A stretch of DNA of 64,000 nt from JACVRX01 sp046726315 (GCA_046726315.1 JBKPAG010000034.1:23234-87233); one strand, 5' to 3'; counted from the stretch's first letter, positions 17,190 to 26,123 are shown. The notes: generated from the letters alone by a model not told the origin. A program made the numbers and translations.

Positions 17190-17510
17190 TCAACCGCTGA
17201 ACACGTAAGCGACCTCAGTCACGGCCAGTACAACGACCAACGCCGAGACCAGCCCAGGAACGCGTCCGTCCGGCTTCGGTACGTCGGCACGGAGGATGGC
17301 TCGATACCGGCGGGCCGCGGCGACTAATACCGCGGCCGCTAGTGGGACGGCTACCGCCGTCAGCACGACGGCCATAGCACCGAGCCGGTCGAGGACGATC
17401 CTGCCGGCAACCAGTGCGGTTGCCATCAGCGCCAGGGCGGTGCGGGTCCAGGCCAGCGCGGTTCGCTCGCTGGAAACACCGCGGCCATCGGGTGCGAGCA
17501 TGGCGGTCAC
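17190..17510 (-). CDS. DUF202 family membrane protein
   Basis: 106-residue membrane protein with three predicted helices. It begins with the DUF202 signature SSERTALAWTRTALALMATAL, then LTAVAVPLAAAVLVAAARRY and a final helix VSALVVVLAVTEVAYVF. The open frame runs further upstream, but the GTG at 17510 overlaps the stop of the preceding DUF202 gene (GTGA), fixing the start by translational coupling. DUF202 proteins are short inner-membrane proteins without a known function. Two tandem DUF202 genes are a common actinobacterial arrangement and may form a heteromeric complex. Confidence 0.85.
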   Translation of the reverse strand: MTAMLAPDGRGVSSERTALAWTRTALALMATALVAGRIVLDRLGAMAVVLTAVAVPLAAAVLVAAARRYRAILRADVPKPDGRVPGLVSALVVVLAVTEVAYVFSG

Positions 17511-17872
17511 GCCACCAGGATCACGAGAATCACCACCATGGCTACCACCGCCAGTCCGAACGCGACGACCGACGCGAGCGTCGGAGCTGGCAGCGGACTG
17601 GACTGCCGCAGCGCGCGCTCTATGCGTGCCCATCGCAGAAACCCGCCGCCGCTCGCGAGGGCCCCGAGAACGGCCAGGATGGTGACCAGAATGAGCCGGG
17701 GTCCGTCGCTGGTCGGGATGCCGAGTCCCTCGAGTGCCACACCGAGAGCGAGCAATGCGGCGGCGGTGCGGATCCACGCCAAGAACGTCCGCTCGTTGGC
17801 GAAGCTGAACCTCGGGTCGGGCTCCGTGCCCGTGGCGTAAACCGTCCTGGGCCACCTGTCGTTCCTGCCCAT
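17507..17872 (-). CDS. YidH-like DUF202 family membrane protein
   Basis: 121 residues; first gene of the DUF202 pair. The family signature DPRFSFANERTFLAWIRTA is followed by three helices (LLALGVALEGLGI, LILVTILAVLGALASGGGFL, SVVAFGLAVVAMVVILVILV). The Arg-x-x-[Phe/Ala]-Leu-Ala-Trp-[Ile/Thr]-Arg motif is shared with the downstream partner. Function unknown. Its stop overlaps the partner's GTG start. Confidence 0.87.
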   Translation of the reverse strand: MGRNDRWPRTVYATGTEPDPRFSFANERTFLAWIRTAAALLALGVALEGLGIPTSDGPRLILVTILAVLGALASGGGFLRWARIERALRQSSPLPAPTLASVVAFGLAVVAMVVILVILVA

Positions 17873-17904
17873 CGGTTACCGTCCCCTCGCCCCGCCCGGG
17901 CCGG

Positions 17905-18348
17905 TCAGACCGGTTGCTCCAGCTGGCTGGCTCGGCGGTGCCGTCCGGGCTGCTGGGGCGGCGGAAGAGCAATTTCGGTGGCCGGTCCGACGGAGCCGTT
18001 CGCGGACGGATCCGCCGCCATCGTGGCGGGTGCCGGCGCCGACGCCTTATCGGTCATCGCTGCCCGCCGACGGGCACGCCGGCCCGTGCCGGCGACAGGG
18101 GGGAAACCTGCCAGCTCGGAGGTCGGTGCGTCGATCCATTGGATGCTGGTGCCCTCGTCATGACCGTGCACCGCGAGCAGGTCGTCGAATGAGTCCCAGC
18201 TACTGGTTGCCGGATGGGCCGAGCACCAACGCAGCACGATATGACCGTCGGAGAACGCGATGCCGAACGCGATGACACCGACGCCTGCGACACCGGTGTA
18301 GTGGACGTGGCGGACGAGGGCGAACCGGCGCGGCAGCATCGTGCTCAC
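17905..18348 (-). CDS. Conserved hypothetical protein with disordered C-terminus
   Basis: 147 residues in two parts. Residues 1-85 look like a small folded domain (RHVHYTGVAGVGVIAFGIAF, SDGHIVLRWCSAHPATSSWD, SFDDLLAVHGHDEGTSIQWI). The remaining 60 are Ala/Pro/Arg-rich and probably disordered. No domain is recognised. It lies upstream of the DUF202 pair on the same strand with a 32 bp gap, so co-transcription is possible. Confidence 0.6.
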   Translation of the reverse strand: MSTMLPRRFALVRHVHYTGVAGVGVIAFGIAFSDGHIVLRWCSAHPATSSWDSFDDLLAVHGHDEGTSIQWIDAPTSELAGFPPVAGTGRRARRRAAMTDKASAPAPATMAADPSANGSVGPATEIALPPPQQPGRHRRASQLEQPV

Positions 18349-18402
18349 CGAGGACCACCCGGCCGAATCATGAGGTCATCTTCGTGGACCGTCGGTCCCC
18401 TG

Positions 18403-19248
18403 TCACGACTCCACGCCCGGCGTTACCGAAGCGGCGCACAACGAATCGAAGGTCGCTCGCATTCCGACGTCTACTTTGAGCTCCACTTTGACTTCCTGCG
18501 GGCCACCGGCAAAGCCGAGCCAGACCGGAAACACGTAGTTCTTCTTGCCTTCGGCAAAGGCGTGCGGATCGCACCGCAGCGCCGTCGCGCGGACTGGAAC
18601 CGAGATGGCGTCCTGTTCGGTGCCGAGCACGGCGATCGGCTCTGCCGGACGAGCCGGCTGAAGGCGAAAAACCACGCTGCCGGACATGTGCACCACCGTG
18701 ACCTCAGCGTCCCCGCCCGTTCGGCGCAACTCGATCGTTCCGAGCAGCGCGCCCCCCGCAGGGTCGGGTATCCATTTCTCTCCGAGGCTGACCGCGACGA
18801 CCTCGGCGAGGCGCTGGCGGTCGCAATACAACCTCAGCAGCCGCTTGAGCACGTCGTGCGAGTCCTCGACGGCGATCTCGACCGGACGTCCGTCGGCGAC
18901 TGCCTCGGCCGTGGCAGCTGCCGGGGTAGGTGTGGCGCCTGAACACGTCGGCTCGCCATACACGACGCGAAAATCGATCCGCCGTCCTGGCCGGATGACG
19001 GCGTCGCCTGCACTGGCGGCGTCGGGGAACGGCTCGACGTGCAGGACCAGATCGCTGACGTCAACCGGCTCGGGACCGTCGTTGAGGAGTTGCACACGGA
19101 AGCTTGCCAGCGATTGGTCGAGATTGGACTGGATGACTCGGCCGCGGAGCTCGGGATCTGAAACCGCAGGCTCTGGCGAGTTTCCACATCCCACGAACAA
19201 GACGGTGGCCATACTCAGCGTGGCCGCCCGGGCCGGACCCGATCGCAC
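18403..19248 (-). CDS. Putative lipoprotein of unknown function
   Basis: 281 residues. The N-terminus is a lipoprotein signal: a short basic region, a hydrophobic stretch (LSMATVLFVG) and the lipobox Cys in LFVGCGNS at about residue 21. The mature protein is beta-rich, with a first part resembling an extracellular beta-sandwich (ASFRVQLLNDGPEPVDVSDL). Later Cys residues (TCSGATP, LYCDRQ, LRCDPH, SLCAAS) could form disulfides outside the membrane. No enzyme motif is visible. It is encoded just downstream of soxR on the same strand (27 bp gap). Confidence 0.68.
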   Translation of the reverse strand: MRSGPARAATLSMATVLFVGCGNSPEPAVSDPELRGRVIQSNLDQSLASFRVQLLNDGPEPVDVSDLVLHVEPFPDAASAGDAVIRPGRRIDFRVVYGEPTCSGATPTPAAATAEAVADGRPVEIAVEDSHDVLKRLLRLYCDRQRLAEVVAVSLGEKWIPDPAGGALLGTIELRRTGGDAEVTVVHMSGSVVFRLQPARPAEPIAVLGTEQDAISVPVRATALRCDPHAFAEGKKNYVFPVWLGFAGGPQEVKVELKVDVGMRATFDSLCAASVTPGVES

Positions 19249-19275
19249 ACTCCGACGATAACGCCGGTCAGCCGG

Positions 19276-19752
19276 TCAGCCGGTCACCGCCGCCTCGTCG
19301 ACCGCGGGCCGCCGATCGCCCCACAGGTAGCGCGGTCCGCTGCCCAGAGCCGCCGCTTGATCGCCGGGGTTGTAGAGATGGCAGGTCTTGAGCGACAGGC
19401 AGCCGCAGCCGATACACTCCCCGAGCTCGTCGCGCAGCCGAACGAGCTCGGCGATCCGCTGGTCGAGACGCTCTTGCCATGAGCGGGACAAGCGGCTCCA
19501 GTCGCCCGCAGTCGGGGTGCGGGAGCTGGGCAGGGTTTCCAGCGCCGCCCGAATCTCGTCAAGTGACAGGCCTACCCGTTGGGCTGCCCGAATGAACGCC
19601 ACCCTACGCAAGGTCGAGCGCTCGTAGACCCGGTGTCCGCCCGGTGTTCGAGTCGTCGCAGCCAGCAACCCCTTGGATTCGTAGAACCTCAACGCCGAGG
19701 TCGAGGCGCCGCTGCGCGTTGCCAACTCACCGATCGTGAGCGGGGTTGCCAT
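19276..19752 (-). CDS. soxR: Redox-sensitive transcriptional activator SoxR (MerR family)
   Basis: 158-residue MerR-family regulator. The N-terminal winged helix is LTIGELATRSGASTSALRFYE, followed by the usual dimerisation helix. The C-terminal [2Fe-2S] cluster motif is exact for SoxR: Cys113, Cys116, Cys118 and Cys124 in ECIGCGCLSLKTC. SoxR senses redox-cycling compounds through oxidation of the cluster. In actinobacteria it usually controls a few oxidoreductases and transporters rather than soxS. A SoxR-like dyad lies just upstream at 19770-19791, suggesting autoregulation. Confidence 0.95.
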   Translation of the reverse strand: MATPLTIGELATRSGASTSALRFYESKGLLAATTRTPGGHRVYERSTLRRVAFIRAAQRVGLSLDEIRAALETLPSSRTPTAGDWSRLSRSWQERLDQRIAELVRLRDELGECIGCGCLSLKTCHLYNPGDQAAALGSGPRYLWGDRRPAVDEAAVTG

Positions 19753-19769
19753 CGCCGGCCTTTCTTCGG

Positions 19770-19791
19770 AACTTCGACCAAGGTTGAGGTT
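19770..19791. promoter_or_regulatory. Probable SoxR box
   Basis: A 22-bp dyad, AACTTCGACC-AA-GGTTGAGGTT, with 8 of 10 bases paired between arms, begins 18 bp upstream of the soxR start. Its GGTTGAGG arm fits the CCTCAA/TTGAGG half-sites of known SoxR boxes. It could also serve the divergent gene at 19878. Confidence 0.6.
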
Positions 19792-19877
19792 GCAGCCTAT
19801 CTCGCGCCGAGCCAGTTCCCAGCCGTGTCACGGGCACGCTAGCCTGCGTGACCGCCCGCATGACCTGAGGAGAAGTC

Positions 19878-20135
19878 ATGGAGCCTGGTGCCGATGTCGA
19901 CGCGATGGTCGCCGACGCGGTGAGGAGTGTACGAGACCGGTTTGGTGCCGACGGCTTGCGCGATCTCGTCGCGCTCGCAACGGCGGAGATCGAAACAAGC
20001 GAACGCGCCGTGGCCAACCTGGGCGAGATCGGCGCTTCGGCATCGCAGCAGGATCCCGTGGGCGCTGCGGACACCCAGTCGTGGATCGCCTATGCCGTTC
20101 AAGAGCCGGAGCCGGACGACGATGCCGGCCACTGA
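19878..20135 (+). CDS. Small acidic hypothetical protein
   Basis: 85 residues, soluble, acidic and mostly helical (VDAMVADAVRSVRDRFGADG, LRDLVALATAEIETSERAVA), with a charged tail. No family recognised. ATG 19878 is preceded by a GAGGAGA site. It is divergent from soxR with 125 bp between starts that include the probable SoxR box, so it might be a SoxR target. This is inference from position. Confidence 0.6.
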   Translation: MEPGADVDAMVADAVRSVRDRFGADGLRDLVALATAEIETSERAVANLGEIGASASQQDPVGAADTQSWIAYAVQEPEPDDDAGH

Positions 20136-20170
20136 GTCACCTGCGGGGCTGCGCCCCGGCAGAATCGCGG

Positions 20171-21568
20171 TCAGCTCACCCGCAGGCTCTCCAGGAACTC
20201 GCGAGCCCAACGGGCGACGTCATGTGTGATGACGTGATCACGCAAGCGACGCATCCGGTGCTCGGCTTCGGCAGCGGGCAGCCGCATGGCCTGACACAGC
20301 GTCTGTTTGAGCCCGTCGATGTCGTGTGGATTGACCAAAAACGCACCGTCGAGCTCGTCAGCCGCGCCGGCGAACTCGGACAAAACCAGGGCGCCGCGTA
20401 GGTCGGTCCGAGCGGCGACGTATTCCTTGGCAACGAGGTTCATCCCGTCGCGCAGTGGCGTGACGACCATGACGTCGGCCGCCCGAAGAAGGGCGACCAG
20501 TTCCGCCCGGTCATAGGAGGAGTGCAGGTAGTGCACTGCCGGTGCACCAATCCGGCCGTATTCACCGTTGATGCGGCCGACCTGCAGCTCGATCTCGTCG
20601 CGCAACGTCTGGTACGCCTCGACCCGCTCACGGCTCGGAGTCGCCACCTGGACGAAGACGGCCTCGTCCGGGTCCACCTCGCCGTCGGCGAGCAACTCGG
20701 CCCAGGCCTTGAGGCGATGTCCGATGCCCTTGGTGTAGTCGAGCCGATCGACGCCGAGCAGGACGTGCTCGGGTCCGCCGATCTCCTCCCGGATCGTCCT
20801 GGTCCGCGCGAGAACGTCCGCCTTGGCCGCGAGGTCGGTCACTTCCGTGACGTCGATGGAGATGGGAAAGGCATGAACTGCCACCTTGCGGCCGTCGTCG
20901 GCGAGCAGCAGATCGTCGCTCGAGATCGCGTCGGTGTACCGGGTGCACAGGCCGACGAAGTTCTCGACCGCGCCGCGGCGCTGGAAACCGACCAGATCGG
21001 CGCCCAGTAACCCCGCCAGGATCTGCCGCCGCCACGGCAACTGCGCGAACAGCTCGGCCGGCGGGAACGGGATGTGCAGGAAGAAGCCGATCTTCAGATC
21101 GGGACGCAGCTGTCGGAGGATCCGGGGGACCAGTTGCAGCTGGTAGTCCTGGACGAAGACGACGGCTCCGTCGTCCGCGACCGCCGCGGTTGCGCGGGCA
21201 AAGCGGTTGTTCACCCTGCGGTAGGTGTCCCACCATTGGCGCTCGTACACCGGTGGGACGATCACGTCGTGGTACAAGGGCCAGAGCGTCGCGTTGCAGA
21301 ACCCCTCGTAGAAGTCGCCGATCTCGTCCTGTGACATGGCAACGGGGACCAGGTCCATGCCATCGGACGAGAACGGCTCCAGCACGTCGTCGGGCGCGCC
21401 GGTCCAACCGACCCACGCGCCGTCGTACGAGCGCATCACCGGCGCGAGCGCGGTGACCAAGCCACCTGGGCTGCGTCGCCACGCCGTCTCGCCATCCTCG
21501 TCCGTCGTGCGGTCGACGGGCAGCCGGTTGGCCACGACGACGAAGCTGTTCGTGCCCTTGCGCGCCAC
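20171..21568 (-). CDS. otsA: Trehalose-6-phosphate synthase OtsA
   Basis: 465-residue GT20 glycosyltransferase that joins UDP- (or ADP-) glucose and glucose-6-phosphate to give trehalose-6-phosphate, for osmoprotection. Family marks are the N-terminal FVVVANRLPVDR and SPGGLVTALAPVM, the donor loop WVGWTG, VQDYQLQLVPRILRQ, FFLHIPFPPAELF, LLGVDRLDYTKGIGHRLKAW and the C-terminal TPLRDGMNLVAKEYVA with the catalytic-type acidic residues. Full length. GTG 21568 has a GAGGAGG site. The phosphatase partner otsB lies 2.9 kb away on the other strand, so the two are not in an operon. Confidence 0.96.
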   Translation of the reverse strand: MARKGTNSFVVVANRLPVDRTTDEDGETAWRRSPGGLVTALAPVMRSYDGAWVGWTGAPDDVLEPFSSDGMDLVPVAMSQDEIGDFYEGFCNATLWPLYHDVIVPPVYERQWWDTYRRVNNRFARATAAVADDGAVVFVQDYQLQLVPRILRQLRPDLKIGFFLHIPFPPAELFAQLPWRRQILAGLLGADLVGFQRRGAVENFVGLCTRYTDAISSDDLLLADDGRKVAVHAFPISIDVTEVTDLAAKADVLARTRTIREEIGGPEHVLLGVDRLDYTKGIGHRLKAWAELLADGEVDPDEAVFVQVATPSRERVEAYQTLRDEIELQVGRINGEYGRIGAPAVHYLHSSYDRAELVALLRAADVMVVTPLRDGMNLVAKEYVAARTDLRGALVLSEFAGAADELDGAFLVNPHDIDGLKQTLCQAMRLPAAEAEHRMRRLRDHVITHDVARWAREFLESLRVS

Positions 21569-21694
21569 TCGCTAGCCTCCTCGTGACTTCACGGTAACCA
21601 ACATGGGGGCACTCGAACCATCCGTGTCGAGACGCCTGGGCGCAGTCGGCCTGTCGGCGAACGTGCCGGGCATCCGTTTTCGTACGATGCGCGC

Positions 21695-22006
21695 ATGGAC
21701 GGCCCTTCCACCGCAGCACAGCCGATATCGCCCACGGAGCCGGCGGGCACCCCCGGGGCCCTCGCCGATCGGGACCGGGCGATCCTCGACTTCGAGCGGC
21801 AGTGGTGGAGATATGCGGGGGCGAAGGAGCAGGCCGTCCGCGAGCTGTTCGAAATGTCCGCAACGCGGTACTACCAGGTGCTCAACGCGCTCATCGACCG
21901 ACCGGAAGCGATGGCGCACGACCCGATGCTGGTCAAGCGGCTGCGCCGGCTGCGGTCCAGCCGGCAGCGGGCCCGCTCGGCGCGCCGGCTGGGTTTCGAT
22001 TCTTAG
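21695..22006 (+). CDS. DUF3263 domain protein
   Basis: 103 residues. The C-terminal two-thirds is the DUF3263 helix-turn-helix-like domain found only in actinobacteria: ALADRDRAILDFERQWWRYAG then AKEQAVRELFEMSATRYYQV and LNALIDRPEAMAHDPMLVKR. The FEMSATRYYQVLN stretch has the look of a DNA-recognition helix, so a small DNA-binding protein is likely. Divergent from otsA and convergent with the antiporter. Confidence 0.87.
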   Translation: MDGPSTAAQPISPTEPAGTPGALADRDRAILDFERQWWRYAGAKEQAVRELFEMSATRYYQVLNALIDRPEAMAHDPMLVKRLRRLRSSRQRARSARRLGFDS

Positions 22007-22027
22007 CCGCAACTCGACCGGCCGCGC

Positions 22028-23920
22028 TCAGCCGAGCTCCCGGTCGACGTAACACCAACGCCAGGTCTCGGCCGGCTCCGCCGAGCGCATGACCGGGTGC
22101 TCGGTCTGCTCGAAGTGCCATCGTGCGTGTCGGCGAGGGGAGGAGTCGCAGCAACCGGTGTGGCCGCAGTCCAGACATGCCCGCAGATGGACCCAGTCAG
22201 TGCGGCCCTCCGCGATACAGTCCTCGCACTCTGTCGACCACCGGGGCTCGACCGTAAGAGGCGCGTTTCGGAGGTGCCGGCACCGCGGCTGTGACAGCTC
22301 GCGAGTCGGCAGCTCGGTTTCTTCACTGGGCCGTTCCACTTCGGCCCGCCGGACCAGCAGCGCCTGTTCCAAGTCCAGCTCGGCCTGCACCCTGCGCAAG
22401 ACGTCGTCGTCGAGGTCTCCGGAGTCCCGCATCCGGACGAAAATCTCTCGCTCGGCGCTGAGCATCTCGTTGCGCAGTCGGAGATACACACGGCTGGGCG
22501 GCTCGCCGCCGTCGACCCGACCCAGGCGCTCCCAGGCCAGGAGGCCGCGCCGTTCGGCGTCGGTGCGTAGCTTCACCACCATCTCCGGCGACAGGTCCTG
22601 CTCGGCGGCGAGCTCGTCGAGCCGACGGACGGCTGCGTCGACCGCTTCCTCCTGCGCGTTGGCGATCGCCAGCGCGTCCAGCCTCGGGTCAGGCGGGCGG
22701 ACACCAACCAGCCGGATGACGGCCGGCAGGGTCAGGCCCTGAAGCCCGAGCGTGCCGAGGATCACGACGATGGCGACCAGCAGTGCCAGGTCGCGGTTCG
22801 GGAAATCCACCGGCAACGACTGGGCCGCAGCCAACGACACCACACCCCGCATTCCTGCCCACGAGATGACGGCGACGTCCGACCATGCGGGCCGGCCGAG
22901 GTTGAGCCAGGGCACCGCCCGCGCCAGCAGCAGACCGGCCACGATCCACAGTGGGCGGGCCAGGATGACGGCGCCCAGGGTTACCGCGCATACGGCGAAG
23001 ACTGTTCCGGCGGACTCCTCGACGTTCTCGATGATGGCGGGCAGTTGCAGGCCGATGAGTGCGAAAACCGTGCCTTCGAGTACGAATTGGGTGCTCTTCC
23101 AGATCGCCTCGTCGGTGATCCGCCCTTCTGGACCCTGCTCGACGGAGGACCGGTGGCCAAGGATCAGACCCATCACGACAACCGCGATCACACCCGAGCC
23201 GTCGACCCCCTCGGCCGCGAAGTAGGCCGCGAACGGCGCTGCCACCGACAACGCGACACCGGACAGTGTGTCGATGCCACGTCGACGCACCCAGCCCAGT
23301 GCCAGGGCGCCTGCGATGCCTACTGCCACCCCGCCGACTACAGCAATCGAGAAGTCGGCGACGACCTCCAGAACGGTGACTGTTCCGGTAGCCACTACCG
23401 CGACAGCTATCCGCAAGGTCGTCAACGCGGTCGCGTCGTCGAACAGGCTTTCGCCCTCGAGGATCGTGACGGTCTGCCGCGGCATGCCGGTTCGCCTGGC
23501 GACAGCCGTTGCGGCAACGGCGTCCGGCGGCGCAACGATGGCACCTACAGCGAAAGCCGCCGCCAGCGAGATGCCGGGTAGGACGGGCATGATGGCGAAC
23601 GCGACCGCCGCGGAGGTGAACAACACCAATCCAACCGCGAGGACCAGGACGGCTCCGCGGACCTGCCGAAGCGCGACATACGAGGAGCCCAGCGAAGCGG
23701 CGAACAGCAGGGGCGGCAGCAGTACGAACAGGACGACGTCTGGGTCGATCTCGACCGCGGGAACCCCCGGCAGCGCGGCGACCACCAACCCGGCGAGAAC
23801 CAGCAACACCGCAGCAGGCACCCGAATGGCGACCGCGAGCCGGGTGACGGCGACGACAGCGACGACCAGGACGACGAGCAGCGCGACGTCGTGCACCAGG
23901 TCATCCTGCCGCTTTCGCAC
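22028..23920 (-). CDS. Na+/H+ antiporter (NhaP/CPA1) with C-terminal UBP-type zinc finger
   Basis: 630 residues. Residues 1-410 form a CPA1 antiporter with about 12 helices and the ion-binding GAIVAPPDAVAATAVARR and LEGESLFDDATALTTLRIA motifs (CPA1 Asp residues present). Residues 430-540 are charged helices. From about residue 545 to the end comes a Cys/His-rich UBP-type zinc finger: CRHLRNAP, STECEDCIAEGRTDWVHLRA, CLDCGHTGCCDSSPRRHARW and EQTEHPV. UBP fingers bind the C-terminal Gly-Gly of ubiquitin in eukaryotes. This antiporter-UBP fusion recurs in actinobacteria with an unknown ligand. It exports Na+ in exchange for protons. Confidence 0.92.
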   Translation of the reverse strand: MRKRQDDLVHDVALLVVLVVAVVAVTRLAVAIRVPAAVLLVLAGLVVAALPGVPAVEIDPDVVLFVLLPPLLFAASLGSSYVALRQVRGAVLVLAVGLVLFTSAAVAFAIMPVLPGISLAAAFAVGAIVAPPDAVAATAVARRTGMPRQTVTILEGESLFDDATALTTLRIAVAVVATGTVTVLEVVADFSIAVVGGVAVGIAGALALGWVRRRGIDTLSGVALSVAAPFAAYFAAEGVDGSGVIAVVVMGLILGHRSSVEQGPEGRITDEAIWKSTQFVLEGTVFALIGLQLPAIIENVEESAGTVFAVCAVTLGAVILARPLWIVAGLLLARAVPWLNLGRPAWSDVAVISWAGMRGVVSLAAAQSLPVDFPNRDLALLVAIVVILGTLGLQGLTLPAVIRLVGVRPPDPRLDALAIANAQEEAVDAAVRRLDELAAEQDLSPEMVVKLRTDAERRGLLAWERLGRVDGGEPPSRVYLRLRNEMLSAEREIFVRMRDSGDLDDDVLRRVQAELDLEQALLVRRAEVERPSEETELPTRELSQPRCRHLRNAPLTVEPRWSTECEDCIAEGRTDWVHLRACLDCGHTGCCDSSPRRHARWHFEQTEHPVMRSAEPAETWRWCYVDRELG

Positions 23921-23994
23921 CGGCTCGCCGTCGACACCTACCCACGGAGAGCCTTCGAAACGGCGTTCCCGACGTGGCGTAGCCTCCTAGTCCC

Positions 23995-24513
23995 GTGACA
24001 TTCCGAGATGGACTCGACCGGGTGTGGCCGTCGCTGGTGGCCTTGCTCGGCACGGTCGCGGTCGTCCTCGGGCTGCTTACTGTGTTCGGCAACGGCGGCG
24101 AGCCGGCTGGAGACGACGCTGCCGCGGCCGGCACCGGCACACCCGCTCCGACGTCGTCGGCGGACGGTACGGTACCTGCGCAGGAGACGCCGACAGGTCC
24201 CGTCACGGCGCCGCCCGAGCTTCGCAGCGAGGTTGGCATTCTCAACGGCACCGACGTGGAGGGCCTGGCGAGACGCACGCAGAAGATTCTGGAGGCTGGC
24301 GGCTGGCCCGTACCGGCAATCGACACCTACAGCGGCGACATCGAGGTGACGACCGTCTACTACCCACCTGGAGAACAGGCGTCGGCGCAGGCGCTGGCCG
24401 CGCAGTTCCCCGAGATCAAGGCCGTCGAGCCGACGCTTCCGGGCCTGACCTCTACTCGGCTGGTGCTGATTCTCGCTGACGACTACGCAGAGGCGGTCGA
24501 CACCACCGGGTGA
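23995..24513 (+). CDS. LytR C-terminal domain membrane protein
   Basis: 172 residues: one N-terminal transmembrane helix (LVALLGTVAVVLGLLTVF), a Thr/Ala/Pro-rich linker (about residues 35-75) and a LytR_C domain (VGILNGTDVEGLARRTQKIL, then VYYPPGEQASAQALAAQFP). LytR_C domains occur in cell-wall-associated proteins of Gram-positives, often with LytR-CpsA-Psr proteins. The domain faces outside. GTG start. Its stop overlaps the otsB start by GTGA, an unusual partner for a trehalose phosphatase. Confidence 0.87.
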   Translation: MTFRDGLDRVWPSLVALLGTVAVVLGLLTVFGNGGEPAGDDAAAAGTGTPAPTSSADGTVPAQETPTGPVTAPPELRSEVGILNGTDVEGLARRTQKILEAGGWPVPAIDTYSGDIEVTTVYYPPGEQASAQALAAQFPEIKAVEPTLPGLTSTRLVLILADDYAEAVDTTG

Positions 24514-25319
24514 GCGAACTGCCGACGCCGCACACACGAGCGGGGCGGACCGCCCTCGCCGCCATACTTGCCGATCCGACCCGGACCCTGGTCGCCTTGG
24601 ACTACGACGGGACGCTCGCACCCATCGTGGACCGTCCGGAGGAGGCTGTCGCCCATCCCGGCGCGGCAGCCGCCCTGCGTGCGCTCGCCGAGGTGGTGGG
24701 CCGGGTTGCGATCGTGACCGGCCGACCGGCGGCCGATGCGGTGCAGCTCGGTGGCTTCGCCGACGTTCCGGGGCTCACGGTGTTGGGACATTACGGCCTC
24801 GAGCGCTGGAGCGCGGGCCGAGTCGACACGCCGCTGATCCATCCAGGTGTCGCTGCTGCCCGCAGTGCCCTCGCCGCCTTGGCGGCCAACGGACCCGCCG
24901 GCCTGGTCGTCGAGGACAAGGGTCATTCCGTGGCGCTGCACTCACGCCGAGCAGCCGACCCCGCTGGCGCGATCGCCGTCGTTCGTCCCACAGTGGAGCA
25001 GCTGGCCAATGAGACCGGGCTGGTCGTCACCCCGGGGCGTTTCGTCCTCGAGCTCCGGCCGCCGGGCATCGACAAGGGTGTGGCGCTGAGCGCTCTGGTG
25101 GCCGAGACCAGGCCGGTGTCAGCGGTGTTCATCGGAGACGACATCGGCGACCTCGCGGCCGTCGGCGCGCTGCGGGAGATGGACGTCGCCGGCCTCGTCG
25201 TGTGTAGCGATTCGGTCGAATCGCCGCCGGAGCTACGTGAGCAGGCCGATCTGGTCGTCGCCGGCCCGGCCGGCGTGGTCACGTTCCTGGAATCCCTGGC
25301 CGAAGAGATCGTTTCGTAA
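24510..25319 (+). CDS. otsB: Trehalose-6-phosphate phosphatase OtsB
   Basis: 269-residue HAD-superfamily phosphatase removing phosphate from trehalose-6-phosphate. HAD motif I is VALDYDGTLAPIVD (nucleophile Asp), motif II is VAIVTGRPAADAV, motif III includes ELRPPGIDKGVAL and motif IV is VFIGDDIGDLAAV. The substrate-specific pieces HYGLERW and VEDKGHSVALHSRRA match OtsB. GTG start overlaps the upstream stop, indicating coupled translation. Functional partner of OtsA at 20171-21568. Confidence 0.95.
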   Translation: MSELPTPHTRAGRTALAAILADPTRTLVALDYDGTLAPIVDRPEEAVAHPGAAAALRALAEVVGRVAIVTGRPAADAVQLGGFADVPGLTVLGHYGLERWSAGRVDTPLIHPGVAAARSALAALAANGPAGLVVEDKGHSVALHSRRAADPAGAIAVVRPTVEQLANETGLVVTPGRFVLELRPPGIDKGVALSALVAETRPVSAVFIGDDIGDLAAVGALREMDVAGLVVCSDSVESPPELREQADLVVAGPAGVVTFLESLAEEIVS

Positions 25320-25358
25320 CCCTTCACGATCACTGCGGCACCTGGAACGCTTGCCGGC

Positions 25359-26123
25359 ATGTGCTACGGAGACGACGCCGTCCCACCCGAACCTCCCGTC
25401 AGTGGACCGCTTGGAGACCACGGGGAGCTGTTCCTTCTCTCGGCTGACGGCACTGAGTTCACGACGTACTACGCGTACCCCGGCGTGGGGCGGGCACGGT
25501 CCGCGGTAGTGGTGATGCCAGACGTCCGAGGGCTGCACCGCTTCTACCAGGACCTGGCAGACCGGTTTGCCACAGTCGGCCTGCTCACGGTCGCAATTGA
25601 CTACTACGGGCGTACGACCGAGATCGGTTCGGCGCGCGGGGAGAGCTTCCCGTACCACCAGCACGCCGACCAGCTGCGGCCGGACGACGTGACTCTGGAC
25701 GTCCACGCCGCCGTGGAATGGCTCCGGGAGGACCCTGACCACCAGGTCGAGTCCGTGTTCACCGTCGGGTTTTGTTACGGCGGAGCGCTGTCGTGGCGGC
25801 AGTCCGCGGCGAACCACGGGCTCGCGGGGTGCGTCGGGTTCTACGGTCGCCCATCCCGGGTTGCCGACCGGATCGGGTCGATTCGGGCGCCGTTGTTGCT
25901 GCTGGCGGCTGGAAAGGACGAAGGCATCCAGGTCGAGGAGGTCGAGCAGTTCGCCGAGCAGGTCCGAGCGACCGGCGCCGAGGCGGAGCTACACGTCTAC
26001 CCCGAGGCTCCGCACAGTTTCTTCGACCGGACCGCCGATGAGTACCAGCAAGAATGCGACGACGCCTGGCGGCGGGTCATCGACTTCATTCGCCGGCACA
26101 GCCCGGAGTCGCTGCGAGATTGA
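25359..26123 (+). CDS. Dienelactone hydrolase family protein
   Basis: 254-residue alpha/beta hydrolase of the dienelactone hydrolase group. The nucleophile is Cys in VFTVGFCYGGALSW, the family-typical Cys in place of Ser. The acid follows in LLLAAGKDEGIQ and the His is in YPEAPHSFFDRT, giving a Cys-Asp-His triad. It likely hydrolyses a lactone or ester; the true substrate is unknown because this family is broad. It follows otsB after 39 bp on the same strand and runs convergently into the broken epimerase gene. Confidence 0.88.
   Translation: MCYGDDAVPPEPPVSGPLGDHGELFLLSADGTEFTTYYAYPGVGRARSAVVVMPDVRGLHRFYQDLADRFATVGLLTVAIDYYGRTTEIGSARGESFPYHQHADQLRPDDVTLDVHAAVEWLREDPDHQVESVFTVGFCYGGALSWRQSAANHGLAGCVGFYGRPSRVADRIGSIRAPLLLLAAGKDEGIQVEEVEQFAEQVRATGAEAELHVYPEAPHSFFDRTADEYQQECDDAWRRVIDFIRRHSPESLRD

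Noticed and set aside
20628..21863. 411-codon minus-strand frame overlapping otsA
   Set aside because: It is the second frame of otsA, with Arg/Pro-rich sequence and no homology.
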